Of a DNA stretch of 10,518 nucleotides, positions 1 to 5,618 are shown one piece after another. The notes below the pieces were generated by a model. That model was given only the letters and a program-made list of their open reading frames with translations. It was not told the origin of the DNA and made no database searches. This DNA comes from Clostridia bacterium (GTDB lineage: Bacteria > Bacillota > Clostridia > Christensenellales > CALWSW01). The stretch spans positions 1-10,518 of the forward strand of contig JAHZEH010000050.1 in NCBI GenBank assembly GCA_019421925.1. The letters run 5' to 3'. Each line of letters begins with the position of its first letter. Within the stretch, counting starts at the first letter, position 1. Made by a program: the position numbers and the translations under genes.

Positions 1-1166
1 ACAAGACCTTCGAAATCTGCGGCAATATCATCGACCCCTATTACGCGGGCTACAAGGCCATGTGGTACGCCCGCAACGAGAAGGATAACTATGCCAAAAC
101 CTGGAAACTGCTCAACTCCCACGCCTTTGTCATCATGAAACTGACGGGCCAGGCCGTCACCGATTACGGCGTCGCCGGCCTGACCGCCCCCTTCTTCAAC
201 ATGAAGAAGATGGATTGGGATCACGAGCTGATCGAGGCCTGCGGGCTTGACGTGGACAAATTCCCCAAGTGCTGCCCGGCCTACGAAGTGGTCGGTACCG
301 TCTCCAGCCAGGCGGCCCAGGCGACCGGTCTGGCCGTGGGCACCCCGGTCATCGCCGGCGGCGGCGTGGACGCCACGGCCTCCACCATGAGCGTGGGCGT
401 CACCTCCCCCGGCGAATCCGCCTGCATGTACGGCACCACCCACTGCTGGCAGATCGTTCTGCCCGAACCCACTTTTGACAGGGCCTTCATCAACACCTGC
501 CATATCATCCCCGGCACCTATGTGGCTCCCGCCGCCCTGGGCACCTCGGGCGGCGTCATCAAGTGGTTCCGCGACCAGTTCGGCCAGGCTGAGAAGGACG
601 TCCAGGCCAAACTGGGCATCAGCGCCTTCAAGATGCTTGATCTGGAAGCCGCTCAGGTCCCCAAGGGCTCGGACGGCCTGGTTCTGCTGCCCTACTTCAT
701 GGGCGAGCGCTCCCCCATCTGGGACGCCAAGGCAAGGGGCACCTTCTTCGGCCTCTCTCTCTATCACACCCGCGGCCATATGTTCCGCGCCATCCTGGAG
801 GGCATCGGCTTCGCCCTCGAGCACCACGCCGAGGTGCTGAGGAAGCAGGGCCTCATGCCTGAGCGCATCATCGCCGTTGACGGCGGCGCCAGCAGCCCCC
901 TTTTCCGCCAGATTATCACCGACATCATGGGCACGCCTCAGGATTACATGAGCAAGGTCTCAGGCGCCCCCGTGACGGACGCCTTCCTGGCCGGTCTGGG
1001 CGTCGGCATCTTCAAGGACATCAAGGAGATCAAGAACTGGGTCCAGTTCGACGCCGAGAACATCCCCGATCCCAGCTGCCAGGAGATTTACCGCAAACTC
1101 TACAGGGTCTACCGCAACATTTACGACAAGACGAAGGACGATATGCATACCCTGGCCGACCTGTAG
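1..1166 (+). CDS. FGGY-family carbohydrate kinase (5' truncated by window)
   Basis: The reading frame is open from base 3, so the true start lies upstream and about 387 residues are visible; FGGY kinases are usually about 500 long, so roughly the first 100 or so residues (sugar/ATP-binding N-terminal part) are missing. The enzyme would phosphorylate a sugar or ketose with ATP in the cytoplasm. Visible support: the N-terminal-domain pattern PYYAGYKAMWY, TDYGVAGLTAPFF, then GGGVDATASTMSVG, where the Asp at bases 369-371 matches the catalytic-base position of the family, followed by MYGTT (phosphate-binding GTS-like), and near 880-930 the C-terminal signature DGGASSPLFRQIITDIMG. The closest known type is xylulokinase-like, but substrate cannot be assigned. 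A polyol dehydrogenase follows after 45 bases with no terminator between, so the two are probably co-transcribed and may act in sequence (polyol to ketose, then ketose phosphate). Confidence 0.93.
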   Translation, partial: KTFEICGNIIDPYYAGYKAMWYARNEKDNYAKTWKLLNSHAFVIMKLTGQAVTDYGVAGLTAPFFNMKKMDWDHELIEACGLDVDKFPKCCPAYEVVGTVSSQAAQATGLAVGTPVIAGGGVDATASTMSVGVTSPGESACMYGTTHCWQIVLPEPTFDRAFINTCHIIPGTYVAPAALGTSGGVIKWFRDQFGQAEKDVQAKLGISAFKMLDLEAAQVPKGSDGLVLLPYFMGERSPIWDAKARGTFFGLSLYHTRGHMFRAILEGIGFALEHHAEVLRKQGLMPERIIAVDGGASSPLFRQIITDIMGTPQDYMSKVSGAPVTDAFLAGLGVGIFKDIKEIKNWVQFDAENIPDPSCQEIYRKLYRVYRNIYDKTKDDMHTLADL

Positions 1167-1211
1167 CCAGCATTTCCCGTCGTCCCGCAATCTAAAGGAG
1201 GCAATTCAACC

Positions 1212-2264
1212 ATGCAAGCATTAAGACTGTACGGCGCAAATGACCTGCGCCTGGACGATCTCCCCATCCCGGAGGTTCCGGCTGGCGGATTGCTCGTCAA
1301 AGTAAGCGGCTGCTCCATCTGCGGCAGCGACCTGCGCAACATTCGCGCCGGCGGCTCGTCGCACGGCATGACGCTTCCTGTTACCCTGGGCCATGAGCTC
1401 TCCGGCGTGATCGACAAGGTCAGCGACGGAGTCACCGAGTACACCGTGGGGCAGCGTGTTGTCCTGTCCGCCCTCGTCCCCTGCGGAACCTGCGAATACT
1501 GCCTGCGGGGCATGCAGAACATGTGCAATCACAAAGAGGCCCTCTCCTATCAGTATGCGGGTGGTTTTGCCGAATACATCGCTGTGCCCGAGGCCATCAT
1601 CCGGGCCGGCGGCGTCATTCCTCTGCCTGATTCCGTCTCCCTGATCGAGGCCGCCATCACCGAGCCCTGCTCCTGCGCCCTCAACGGCCAGGAACTGTCC
1701 AACGTGGGCCTGGGCGACGTGGTGTGCGTCATGGGCGCTGGCCCTCTGGGCGTGGCTCATTGCATGATTGCCAAGCTGCGCGGCGCCAGTAAGGTCATCC
1801 TGGTGGATATCGTCCAGGAGAGGATCGACATGGCCAAAGAATTTCCCCAGGTGGATGTGCGCATCAACGGCTCCCAAGAGGATGTTGTTCAGCGCGTGAT
1901 GGAGGAGACGGGCGGCAGGGGCGCCGACGTCGTCATCGTCGCCAGTCCCGCCAGTTCCGCTCAGGTGCAGGGCGTCCAGATGGCCGCCAAGCACGGCAGG
2001 GTCAACTTCTTCGTCGGTCTGCCCAAAGGCAACTCCATGACCGCCATCGACAGCAACATTGTCCACTATCGCGAGCTCTTCCTGCACGGCACGTCGGACT
2101 CCACTGCCATGCATATGCGGGCCATTCTCGATCTGATTGCGGATGGACGGCTCAACACCGCCAAACTTGTCACCCATGTCATGCCCCTTTCCGAGTTCAA
2201 GGCTGCGTTTGATCTTGCGGCCAGCGGCAAGGCGCTCAAAGTCGTCCTGGAACCGGGCAAATAA
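1212..2264 (+). CDS. Zinc-dependent medium-chain (sorbitol/polyol-type) dehydrogenase
   Basis: 350 residues, full family length. It is an NAD(P)-dependent MDR dehydrogenase that would oxidise a secondary alcohol of a polyol or sugar in the cytoplasm. Visible motifs: catalytic zinc site C37 in CSICGSD, H61-E62 in LGHELSG, and E151 in ITEPCSC; structural zinc lobe with C91, C94, C97 and C105 (CGTCEYCLRGMQNMC); Rossmann nucleotide-binding loop GAGPLG at 175-180, with D199 at the end of the second strand (VILVD), which favours NAD over NADP. The start is supported by AAAGGAGG at 1194-1201, ten bases upstream. It follows the FGGY kinase and ends 14 bases before a strong terminator, so it is the last gene of that operon. 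Related families include sorbitol, L-threonine and galactitol-1-phosphate dehydrogenases; the sequence does not decide which. Confidence 0.95.
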   Translation: MQALRLYGANDLRLDDLPIPEVPAGGLLVKVSGCSICGSDLRNIRAGGSSHGMTLPVTLGHELSGVIDKVSDGVTEYTVGQRVVLSALVPCGTCEYCLRGMQNMCNHKEALSYQYAGGFAEYIAVPEAIIRAGGVIPLPDSVSLIEAAITEPCSCALNGQELSNVGLGDVVCVMGAGPLGVAHCMIAKLRGASKVILVDIVQERIDMAKEFPQVDVRINGSQEDVVQRVMEETGGRGADVVIVASPASSAQVQGVQMAAKHGRVNFFVGLPKGNSMTAIDSNIVHYRELFLHGTSDSTAMHMRAILDLIADGRLNTAKLVTHVMPLSEFKAAFDLAASGKALKVVLEPGK

Positions 2265-2278
2265 TCCACAATCCTGCG

Positions 2279-2309
2279 GAGGGTGCGGCATCAGCCGCGC
2301 CCTCTTTTT
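2279..2309 (+). terminator. Rho-independent terminator of the kinase-dehydrogenase operon
   Basis: GAGGGTGCGGC (2279-2289) pairs with GCCGCGCCCTC (2294-2304) across the loop ATCA. The 11-pair stem contains a single T-G wobble. Five T residues follow directly (2305-2309). It lies 14 bases after the dehydrogenase stop codon. Confidence 0.9.
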
Positions 2310-2349
2310 CTGGTATAAGCCGCTCTTTCTGTTACAAATGAATCTTTTG

Positions 2350-2365
2350 TATTCCATTTGGAATA
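2350..2365. promoter_or_regulatory. Inverted repeat just upstream of the HAD promoter
   Basis: TATTCCA (2350-2356), a two-base TT centre, and TGGAATA (2359-2365) form a perfect 7-2-7 inverted repeat. It ends five bases before the -35 box of the HAD promoter, a position suited to an activator or to a repressor that overlaps RNA polymerase. No regulator can be named. It sits in a strongly AT-rich stretch, so chance is possible. Confidence 0.35.
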
Positions 2366-2370
2366 TTCTA

Positions 2371-2399
2371 TTGACGAAAACTCCCGAACCATGTATTCT
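2371..2399 (+). promoter_or_regulatory. Sigma-A-type promoter for the HAD gene
   Basis: TTGACG (2371-2376, 5 of 6 matches to TTGACA) and TATTCT (2394-2399, 4 of 6 matches to TATAAT) are separated by exactly 17 bases in an AT-rich gap after a terminator. Transcription would start near 2406, giving a leader of about 65 bases that contains the palindrome at 2439-2450. Confidence 0.7.
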
Positions 2400-2438
2400 A
2401 TGCATTGGCCAACCGGCCTGACGCCGAATCACTTTGCG

Positions 2439-2450
2439 CTAAGCGCTTAG
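2439..2450. promoter_or_regulatory. Candidate LacI-family operator in the HAD leader
   Basis: CTAAGCGCTTAG is a perfect 12-base palindrome with a central CG inside AAGCGCTT, the layout typical of LacI-family operators. It lies about 33-44 bases after the predicted transcription start and ends ten bases before the GGAGG ribosome binding site, where a bound repressor could block elongation. It lacks the outer TG/CA of the catabolite-response (cre) consensus, so a sugar-specific LacI-type repressor is a better guess than CcpA. The binding protein is not encoded in the window. Confidence 0.45.
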
Positions 2451-2470
2451 AATATTTTACGGAGGTTCAC

Positions 2471-3046
2471 ATGCAAGAGCGGAAATTCTCCTATATCTTT
2501 GACTTTGATGGCGTGCTGGTAGACAGCATGGGCAACTACTATCACGGTTTTCACTCGGTCCTGATGCAGCGCTACGGCATCGACCTCAATGAGGATGAGT
2601 TTATGGCCACGGCCGGCATGCCTGTCATCGCCCAGTGGAAATATCTCATCGACCGGTTCCAGCTCAAGGACGCCAACCCCGAGGAGCTTCAGAAGGAGAT
2701 GATGCGGGCCTATCTGGACAACCTCCTCAACACCCCCGTCATTGAGAGCAACGCAAACCTGTTGCGGACCCTGCGGGCCACTGGCCACCTATGCGCCATC
2801 GCCTCGGGCAGCCGCCTGAACGCGGTCCAGCCCCTGATTGAGAAATACGGCCTGGAGGCGGACGCCGTAATCACTGCTGATCTGGTCAAGGTTGGCAAGC
2901 CCGACCCTGAAACCTTCCTGTTGGCAGCCAAAACGATGGGGGTCTGCCCCGAGGATTGCGTTGTTATTGAGGACGCTGTGCCCGGCGTCGTTGCCGCCAA
3001 AGCCGCCCATATGCGCGTCATGCACTTCACGGATACGCGTCTCTAA
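2471..3046 (+). CDS. HAD-superfamily phosphatase / beta-phosphoglucomutase-like
   Basis: 191 residues. The start at 2471 is chosen because GGAGG (2461-2465) stands five bases upstream; an upstream in-frame ATG at 2405 lacks such a site, would read through the palindrome, and lies at the predicted transcription start. Motif I is FDFDGVLVDS with nucleophile D11 and acid/base D13; motif II is the Ser in IASGSR (S112); motif III is K143 in VGKPDPETF; motif IV is E167-D168 in VVIEDAVPG. The cap between residues 20 and 100 is helical, the subfamily I arrangement of beta-phosphoglucomutases and sugar-phosphate phosphatases. Its job is probably dephosphorylation or isomerisation of a sugar phosphate. 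It is slightly shorter than the usual 210-220 residues, ending soon after the final strand (MRVMHFT). It has its own promoter, operator-like site and terminator, so it is a single-gene unit next to the sugar operon. Confidence 0.93.
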   Translation: MQERKFSYIFDFDGVLVDSMGNYYHGFHSVLMQRYGIDLNEDEFMATAGMPVIAQWKYLIDRFQLKDANPEELQKEMMRAYLDNLLNTPVIESNANLLRTLRATGHLCAIASGSRLNAVQPLIEKYGLEADAVITADLVKVGKPDPETFLLAAKTMGVCPEDCVVIEDAVPGVVAAKAAHMRVMHFTDTRL

Positions 3047-3073
3047 CTGAGCCAGATGAATCAGCTGTTTTTG

Positions 3074-3095
3074 GATGCCCTCGGGCATCTTTTTT
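3074..3095 (+). terminator. Rho-independent terminator of the HAD gene
   Basis: GATGCCC (3074-3080) and GGGCATC (3083-3089) form a perfect hairpin, in practice six pairs closed by a CTCG tetraloop, followed by six T residues (3090-3095). It lies 27 bases after the HAD stop codon. Confidence 0.9.
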
Positions 3096-3122
3096 AATGA
3101 CGGTTAAAACTCCCCCGTATTT

Positions 3123-3143
3123 TCAGGAGAAAGTCAGGAGAAA
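3123..3143 (+). repeat. Short tandem repeat, period 11
   Basis: TCAGGAGAAA occurs at 3123-3132 and again at 3134-3143, giving an 11-base period (about one helical turn) just upstream of the putative degV promoter. It could be a regulator contact or chance; nothing further supports it. Confidence 0.4.
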
Positions 3144-3156
3144 TTTATATTGGATG

Positions 3157-3185
3157 TTGCATACCGCCCAAAATAATTGTACAAT
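3157..3185 (+). promoter_or_regulatory. Putative degV promoter with a palindrome over the -10 box
   Basis: TTGCAT (3157-3162) and TACAAT (3180-3185, five of six -10 matches) are spaced by 17 bases. The -35 match is weak (three of six). The -10 box is the right half of the palindrome ATTGTACAAT (3176-3185), so a dimeric regulator could cover it. A second possible -10, TATAAC at 3190-3195, has no fitting -35. Confidence 0.42.
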
Positions 3186-3246
3186 AAATTATAACACGTA
3201 GTTTCATAAACCATATATCACATGCTGATATCAGGGGGATAAACAT

Positions 3247-4086
3247 ATGCTCTGGAAAATCGCCGCAGATAGTTCCTGTGATTTGCCCATGGGGATGGAT
3301 TGTGCACAATCCGTCTCGTTTGTCACGGTTCCGCTCAAGCTCCTGGTGGACGGTCGCGAGTTTGTCGACGACGGCAAACTGGATGTGCGCGAGATGATGG
3401 CGGCCATGCACGCCTTCAAGGGCGCCTCCACCTCCGCCTGCCCCAGCCCCGGGGATTGGGAGGCCGAATTTGAGAGCGCGGACTGCACCATCGCCATCAC
3501 TATGACCAGCGCTCTGAGCGGCACCTATAACAGCGCGCGTGTGGCCAAGGATGCCGTTCTTGAGCGCCACCCGGAGAAAAAAATCCACGTCATCGACACC
3601 CGCTCCACCTCCGGCTCCCTCATCCTCATGGCAAAAAAAGTCAACGACCTCATCGCCTCCGGGCTGAGCTTTGAGGAGGTTGTCCGCCGGGCGGAGGAGT
3701 ACAACAGAGGCAGCACCATCCTGTTCACCCTCGCCACTTTTGACAATCTGGTCAAAACGGGCCGTATGAGCAGAATTGCAGGCATGCTCGCCTCCAACCT
3801 GGGGATCCGCGCCGTTGCCCGCAACACGGAGGAGGGAAAAATTTCCGTTCTGCACAAAGCCCGCGGCGAGTCCCGCATCCTCTCCTACCTGGTGGATAAA
3901 GCTGGAAAGCTCAAGGACCTGGCCCACAAGCCCGTCGTTATCACCCACTGTTTCAATGAGAATGCCGCCTCCAAGCTCAAAGCCATGCTGGAGGCCGCTT
4001 ATGAGGGAATCCAGGTTATGATCCTGCCCACACGCGGGCTGACCAGCTTTTATGCGGACGATCAGGGTATACTTCTCTGCATCTGA
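3247..4086 (+). CDS. DegV family (FakB-like) fatty-acid-binding protein
   Basis: 279 residues, normal for the family. DegV/FakB proteins are cytoplasmic carriers that bind a fatty acid; in Gram-positive bacteria FakB presents it to the kinase FakA for acyl-phosphate formation. Visible: the N-terminal DSSCDLP (8-14), STSACPSPGDW (61-71), the binding-loop motif TSALSGTYNSA (87-97), IDTRSTSG (116-123), and LVKTGRMSRIAGMLASNLGIR (169-188), which together are diagnostic. The C-terminal GLTSFYADDQG (264-274) replaces the GPG-type end of many relatives. AGGGGG at 3233-3238 lies eight bases before the ATG. No fakA kinase gene is next to it, so the fatty-acid partner must be elsewhere. Function of this particular paralogue is inferred from family membership only. 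Confidence 0.95.
   Translation: MLWKIAADSSCDLPMGMDCAQSVSFVTVPLKLLVDGREFVDDGKLDVREMMAAMHAFKGASTSACPSPGDWEAEFESADCTIAITMTSALSGTYNSARVAKDAVLERHPEKKIHVIDTRSTSGSLILMAKKVNDLIASGLSFEEVVRRAEEYNRGSTILFTLATFDNLVKTGRMSRIAGMLASNLGIRAVARNTEEGKISVLHKARGESRILSYLVDKAGKLKDLAHKPVVITHCFNENAASKLKAMLEAAYEGIQVMILPTRGLTSFYADDQGILLCI
3297..3312. repeat. 16-base perfect palindrome in the 5' part of degV
   Basis: GGATTGTGCACAATCC is a perfect palindrome within codons 17-22 of degV. Its core ATTGTG/CACAAT is the same half-site found in the palindrome after the gene (4105-4120) and resembles the one over the -10 box (3176-3185). It may be an intragenic operator or a coincidence of codon choice. Confidence 0.5.
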
Positions 4087-4104
4087 CGCTCGCATTACAC
4101 TAGC

Positions 4105-4120
4105 ATTGTGCGCGCACAAT
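4105..4120. promoter_or_regulatory. 16-base perfect palindrome after degV
   Basis: ATTGTGCGCGCACAAT is a perfect palindrome 18 bases after the degV stop and 100 bases before the Cys-rich gene. The half-site ATTGTG/CACAAT is separated by CGCG. With no loop it is a poor RNA hairpin, so a DNA-binding dimer site is more likely. It does not fit Rex (longer spacer) or CRP/FNR (TGTGA half-sites). The protein that binds is unknown. Confidence 0.5.
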
Positions 4121-4125
4121 AGAGG

Positions 4126-4167
4126 GGACGGAAGCCTATGAAAGAGCCATCGGCCTGCCGTCCTTTT
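4126..4167 (+). terminator. Weak hairpin with T-run, possible degV terminator or attenuator
   Basis: GGACGG (4126-4131) pairs with CCGTCC (4158-4163), with partial further pairing of AGCC and GGCCT inside, followed by TTTT (4164-4167). The loop is large and the T-run short, so termination would be incomplete at best. It is the only terminator-like structure between degV and the next gene. Confidence 0.3.
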
Positions 4168-4185
4168 CTGCCGGCATCAGGTTAG
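4138..4185 (+). CDS. Possible 15-residue leader ORF (low confidence)
   Basis: ATG at 4138 opens a 15-codon frame ending at TAG 4183-4185, with AGAGGGG (4121-4127) ten bases upstream as a weak ribosome binding site. The peptide is MKEPSACRPFLPASG. It overlaps the weak hairpin at 4126-4167, an arrangement that resembles a leader peptide with attenuator, but such short frames occur often by chance and there is no run of any one regulatory codon. Confidence 0.12.
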   Translation: MKEPSACRPFLPASG

Positions 4186-4196
4186 CACATACTAAC
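4181..4196. promoter_or_regulatory. Inverted repeat upstream of the Cys-rich gene
   Basis: GTTAG (4181-4185) and CTAAC (4192-4196) are inverted around CACATA, 23 bases before the ATG of the Cys-rich winged-helix-like gene. Size and place would suit an autoregulatory operator of a winged-helix dimer. The arms are only five bases, so this is suggestive only. Confidence 0.25.
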
Positions 4197-4219
4197 ATTT
4201 TTGGAAGCGAGGTTTCTCC

Positions 4220-4744
4220 ATGTGTCACGACTGCTCCGGTTCCCATACCTGCTGTAACAAAAAAAAGGATGGCTGCTCCGGCTGCCCCTCCTCCGCCTCC
4301 TGCGGCGGCTGCCAGGGAGGCTGCCGCGGCAAAGGCCTCACTCCTCTCGAGCTGGAGCTGCTCTTTCGCCTGCAACAGATCCCCTTTTTACCCCTGGCCC
4401 GTTTTTTGCTCAAAAGCTCCCGCTCCCCCCACCTTTGCAGCGTCGCCCTCGCCCCAGTCTATCTGCTGGAGGAAGACGACTCCCTGGAGACCGTCAAGGA
4501 GACGGGGCGGGCGCTGCTCTCCCTGGAGGAGGCGGGCCTGGTGACTCTGGACTACAATATCCCTCTTCAAGGGGGCAGCAACGCGCTTTACGCCCAGAGT
4601 CCGCTCTATCAGGAGTTCACCCAAGTTGCCGCCCAGGGCAGCGCCCTCCCGGGAGCGGTCTTTGACCAGCCCGCCCTGGAGATGGGGAGCATGGCCGTCA
4701 CCCCCCGCGGGCTGGCGCTGGCCGACCACCTGCAAAACCTGTAA
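4220..4744 (+). CDS. Cys-rich N-terminus joined to winged-helix-like domain, function unknown
   Basis: 174 residues; I do not recognise a named family. The first 35 residues hold nine cysteines (2, 5, 11, 12, 19, 22, 28, 31, 35) in CxxC-type spacing, with Gly/Ser/Lys between them; a tenth is C73. This looks like a metal-binding or redox-active tail. The rest (40-174) looks like a winged helix: helices at 42-66 and 88-106, then GRALLSLEEAGLVTLDYN (97-113), which reads as recognition helix plus wing, and MAVTPRGLALADHL near the end, as in PadR/MarR-like regulators. There is no signal peptide or membrane segment. The start is supported by GCGAGG (4207-4212), seven bases upstream. It lies 133 bases after degV with only a weak terminator between. 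I infer a metal- or thiol-responsive DNA-binding or adaptor protein; this is not proven. Confidence 0.8.
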   Translation: MCHDCSGSHTCCNKKKDGCSGCPSSASCGGCQGGCRGKGLTPLELELLFRLQQIPFLPLARFLLKSSRSPHLCSVALAPVYLLEEDDSLETVKETGRALLSLEEAGLVTLDYNIPLQGGSNALYAQSPLYQEFTQVAAQGSALPGAVFDQPALEMGSMAVTPRGLALADHLQNL

Positions 4745-4780
4745 GATTATGAAATCATTGTAAATTACCGCCGAGGAGGG

Positions 4781-4809
4781 CAGACGGGCCCAGAAGTATA
4801 CTGTATAAT
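4781..4809 (+). promoter_or_regulatory. Putative promoter of the secreted-protein gene
   Basis: TATAAT (4804-4809) is a perfect -10 box. At 17 bases upstream stands CAGACG (4781-4786), a poor -35 (three of six). The AT-rich context 4796-4823 and the 55-base leader before the next ATG are in keeping with a promoter, possibly one that needs an activator. Confidence 0.45.
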
Positions 4810-4864
4810 ATTCTATGCACAATATCCTCCTGAACCGTCCCACCAACAGATCGGAGGAGATCCC

Positions 4865-5530
4865 ATGACACAGCTCTTTTCCCTGCTGCTGGCCCTCACT
4901 CTGCTCGCCCCCGGCCCCGGGGGCTTCCACACCGCCGGAGCACAGTCCTTCTGGGAGCTCGACCTGGGGCTCGAGGGCGCGGAGAGGGTCTCCGCCACCC
5001 AGTCCCTCGCCTGGTCCGAAGGCCCCCTCTCCCTGCGCATGACCATCCGGCCTGAGGCAGAGGGCCCCGCCGACCCCCAAAACTGGGAGAGCGCCGCGTA
5101 CAACGGCGTCACCTACTTCATGCAGTCCTACGAGGAGGACGCGCAAAGCGATTCGGGGGAGTGCTTCTCCCGTACGGGGATGGACGTCCGGTTCTCCAGC
5201 GACGGGCTGGACTACACTCTGTCCATCAGCGGGGCCGGGGAGAAGCCCCTTGAACCCCTCTCCCTCCTCCCCGCCCCTTTTGACCGGAATGTCAACTGGG
5301 AGGCCCTCCTCAAGGATTCCCGCGCCGAGGAGCGGGAGGGGACCCTCTACCACTTGGATACGCGGGCCCTGGCCCCAGACGGCTCCCGGATAGCCCGCAT
5401 TTTCTGGCAGTGCGACGCAGGGTATGCCACCCTCAGCGCACGCTGCCCCGCCTCGGAGGAGTACCCGGAGGACGCGCTGGATTTCCTCCATGTGGAACTG
5501 GCCCAGAGTATTTCCAAAAACTTATCATAA
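4865..5530 (+). CDS. Predicted secreted protein of unknown function
   Basis: 221 residues, not recognised. Residues 1-26 look like a signal peptide: hydrophobic stretch LFSLLLALTLLAPG followed by TAGA-QS, where AGA (24-26) fits a type I signal peptidase site. The n-region has no Lys or Arg, which is unusual. There is no lipobox Cys. The mature part is acidic with three cysteines (100, 183, 194) and strand-like alternating segments (MDVRFSSDGLDYTLSISG; SRIARIFWQCDAGYATLSARC), so it is probably a small beta-rich extracytoplasmic domain. GGAGGAG (4853-4859) is five bases before the ATG, which fixes the start. It has its own probable promoter and shares a bidirectional terminator with murJ. Confidence 0.8.
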   Translation: MTQLFSLLLALTLLAPGPGGFHTAGAQSFWELDLGLEGAERVSATQSLAWSEGPLSLRMTIRPEAEGPADPQNWESAAYNGVTYFMQSYEEDAQSDSGECFSRTGMDVRFSSDGLDYTLSISGAGEKPLEPLSLLPAPFDRNVNWEALLKDSRAEEREGTLYHLDTRALAPDGSRIARIFWQCDAGYATLSARCPASEEYPEDALDFLHVELAQSISKNLS

Positions 5531-5581
5531 GATAATTTATAATCCATGTAAGGTACTTCTGCTTGAACCCATATTGTCAAT

Positions 5582-5612
5582 AAAAAAAACGGCGCTTCCG
5601 CGCCGTTTTTTT
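5582..5612. terminator. Bidirectional terminator between the secreted-protein gene and murJ
   Basis: CGGCGC (5590-5595), loop TTCC, GCGCCG (5600-5605), flanked by eight A on the left and seven T on the right. It therefore ends with a U-run on both strands and serves both convergent genes: it begins 52 bases after the plus-strand stop and 7 bases after the murJ stop. Confidence 0.95.
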
Positions 5613-5618
5613 ATTCCC

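Noticed and set aside
1221..2432. 403-codon open frame antisense to the dehydrogenase
   Set aside because: It lies opposite a gene with complete MDR motifs, its protein is rich in His, Asp and Gly without any domain pattern, and it has no ribosome binding site. Long antisense frames are common in GC-rich DNA.
3145..4119. 324-codon minus-strand open frame
   Set aside because: It is antisense to degV, whose DegV motifs are unmistakable; the antisense product shows no family features.
4105..4120. Rex or CRP/FNR binding site
   Set aside because: The TTGTG/CACAA halves are similar to Rex sites but the spacer is four bases instead of about eight, and CRP/FNR sites need TGTGA/TCACA with a six-base spacer.
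2394..4819. The 11-base string TATTCTATGCA present at 2394-2404 and 4809-4819, both near promoters
   Set aside because: Several identical 11-mers are expected by chance in 10 kb, more so in AT-rich promoter DNA, and the string stands differently relative to the two -10 boxes.
4388..5491. 367-codon minus-strand open frame
   Set aside because: It runs antisense through both the Cys-rich and the secreted-protein genes and the AT-rich promoter between them, has low-complexity Gly/Glu/Val composition, and no start signal.
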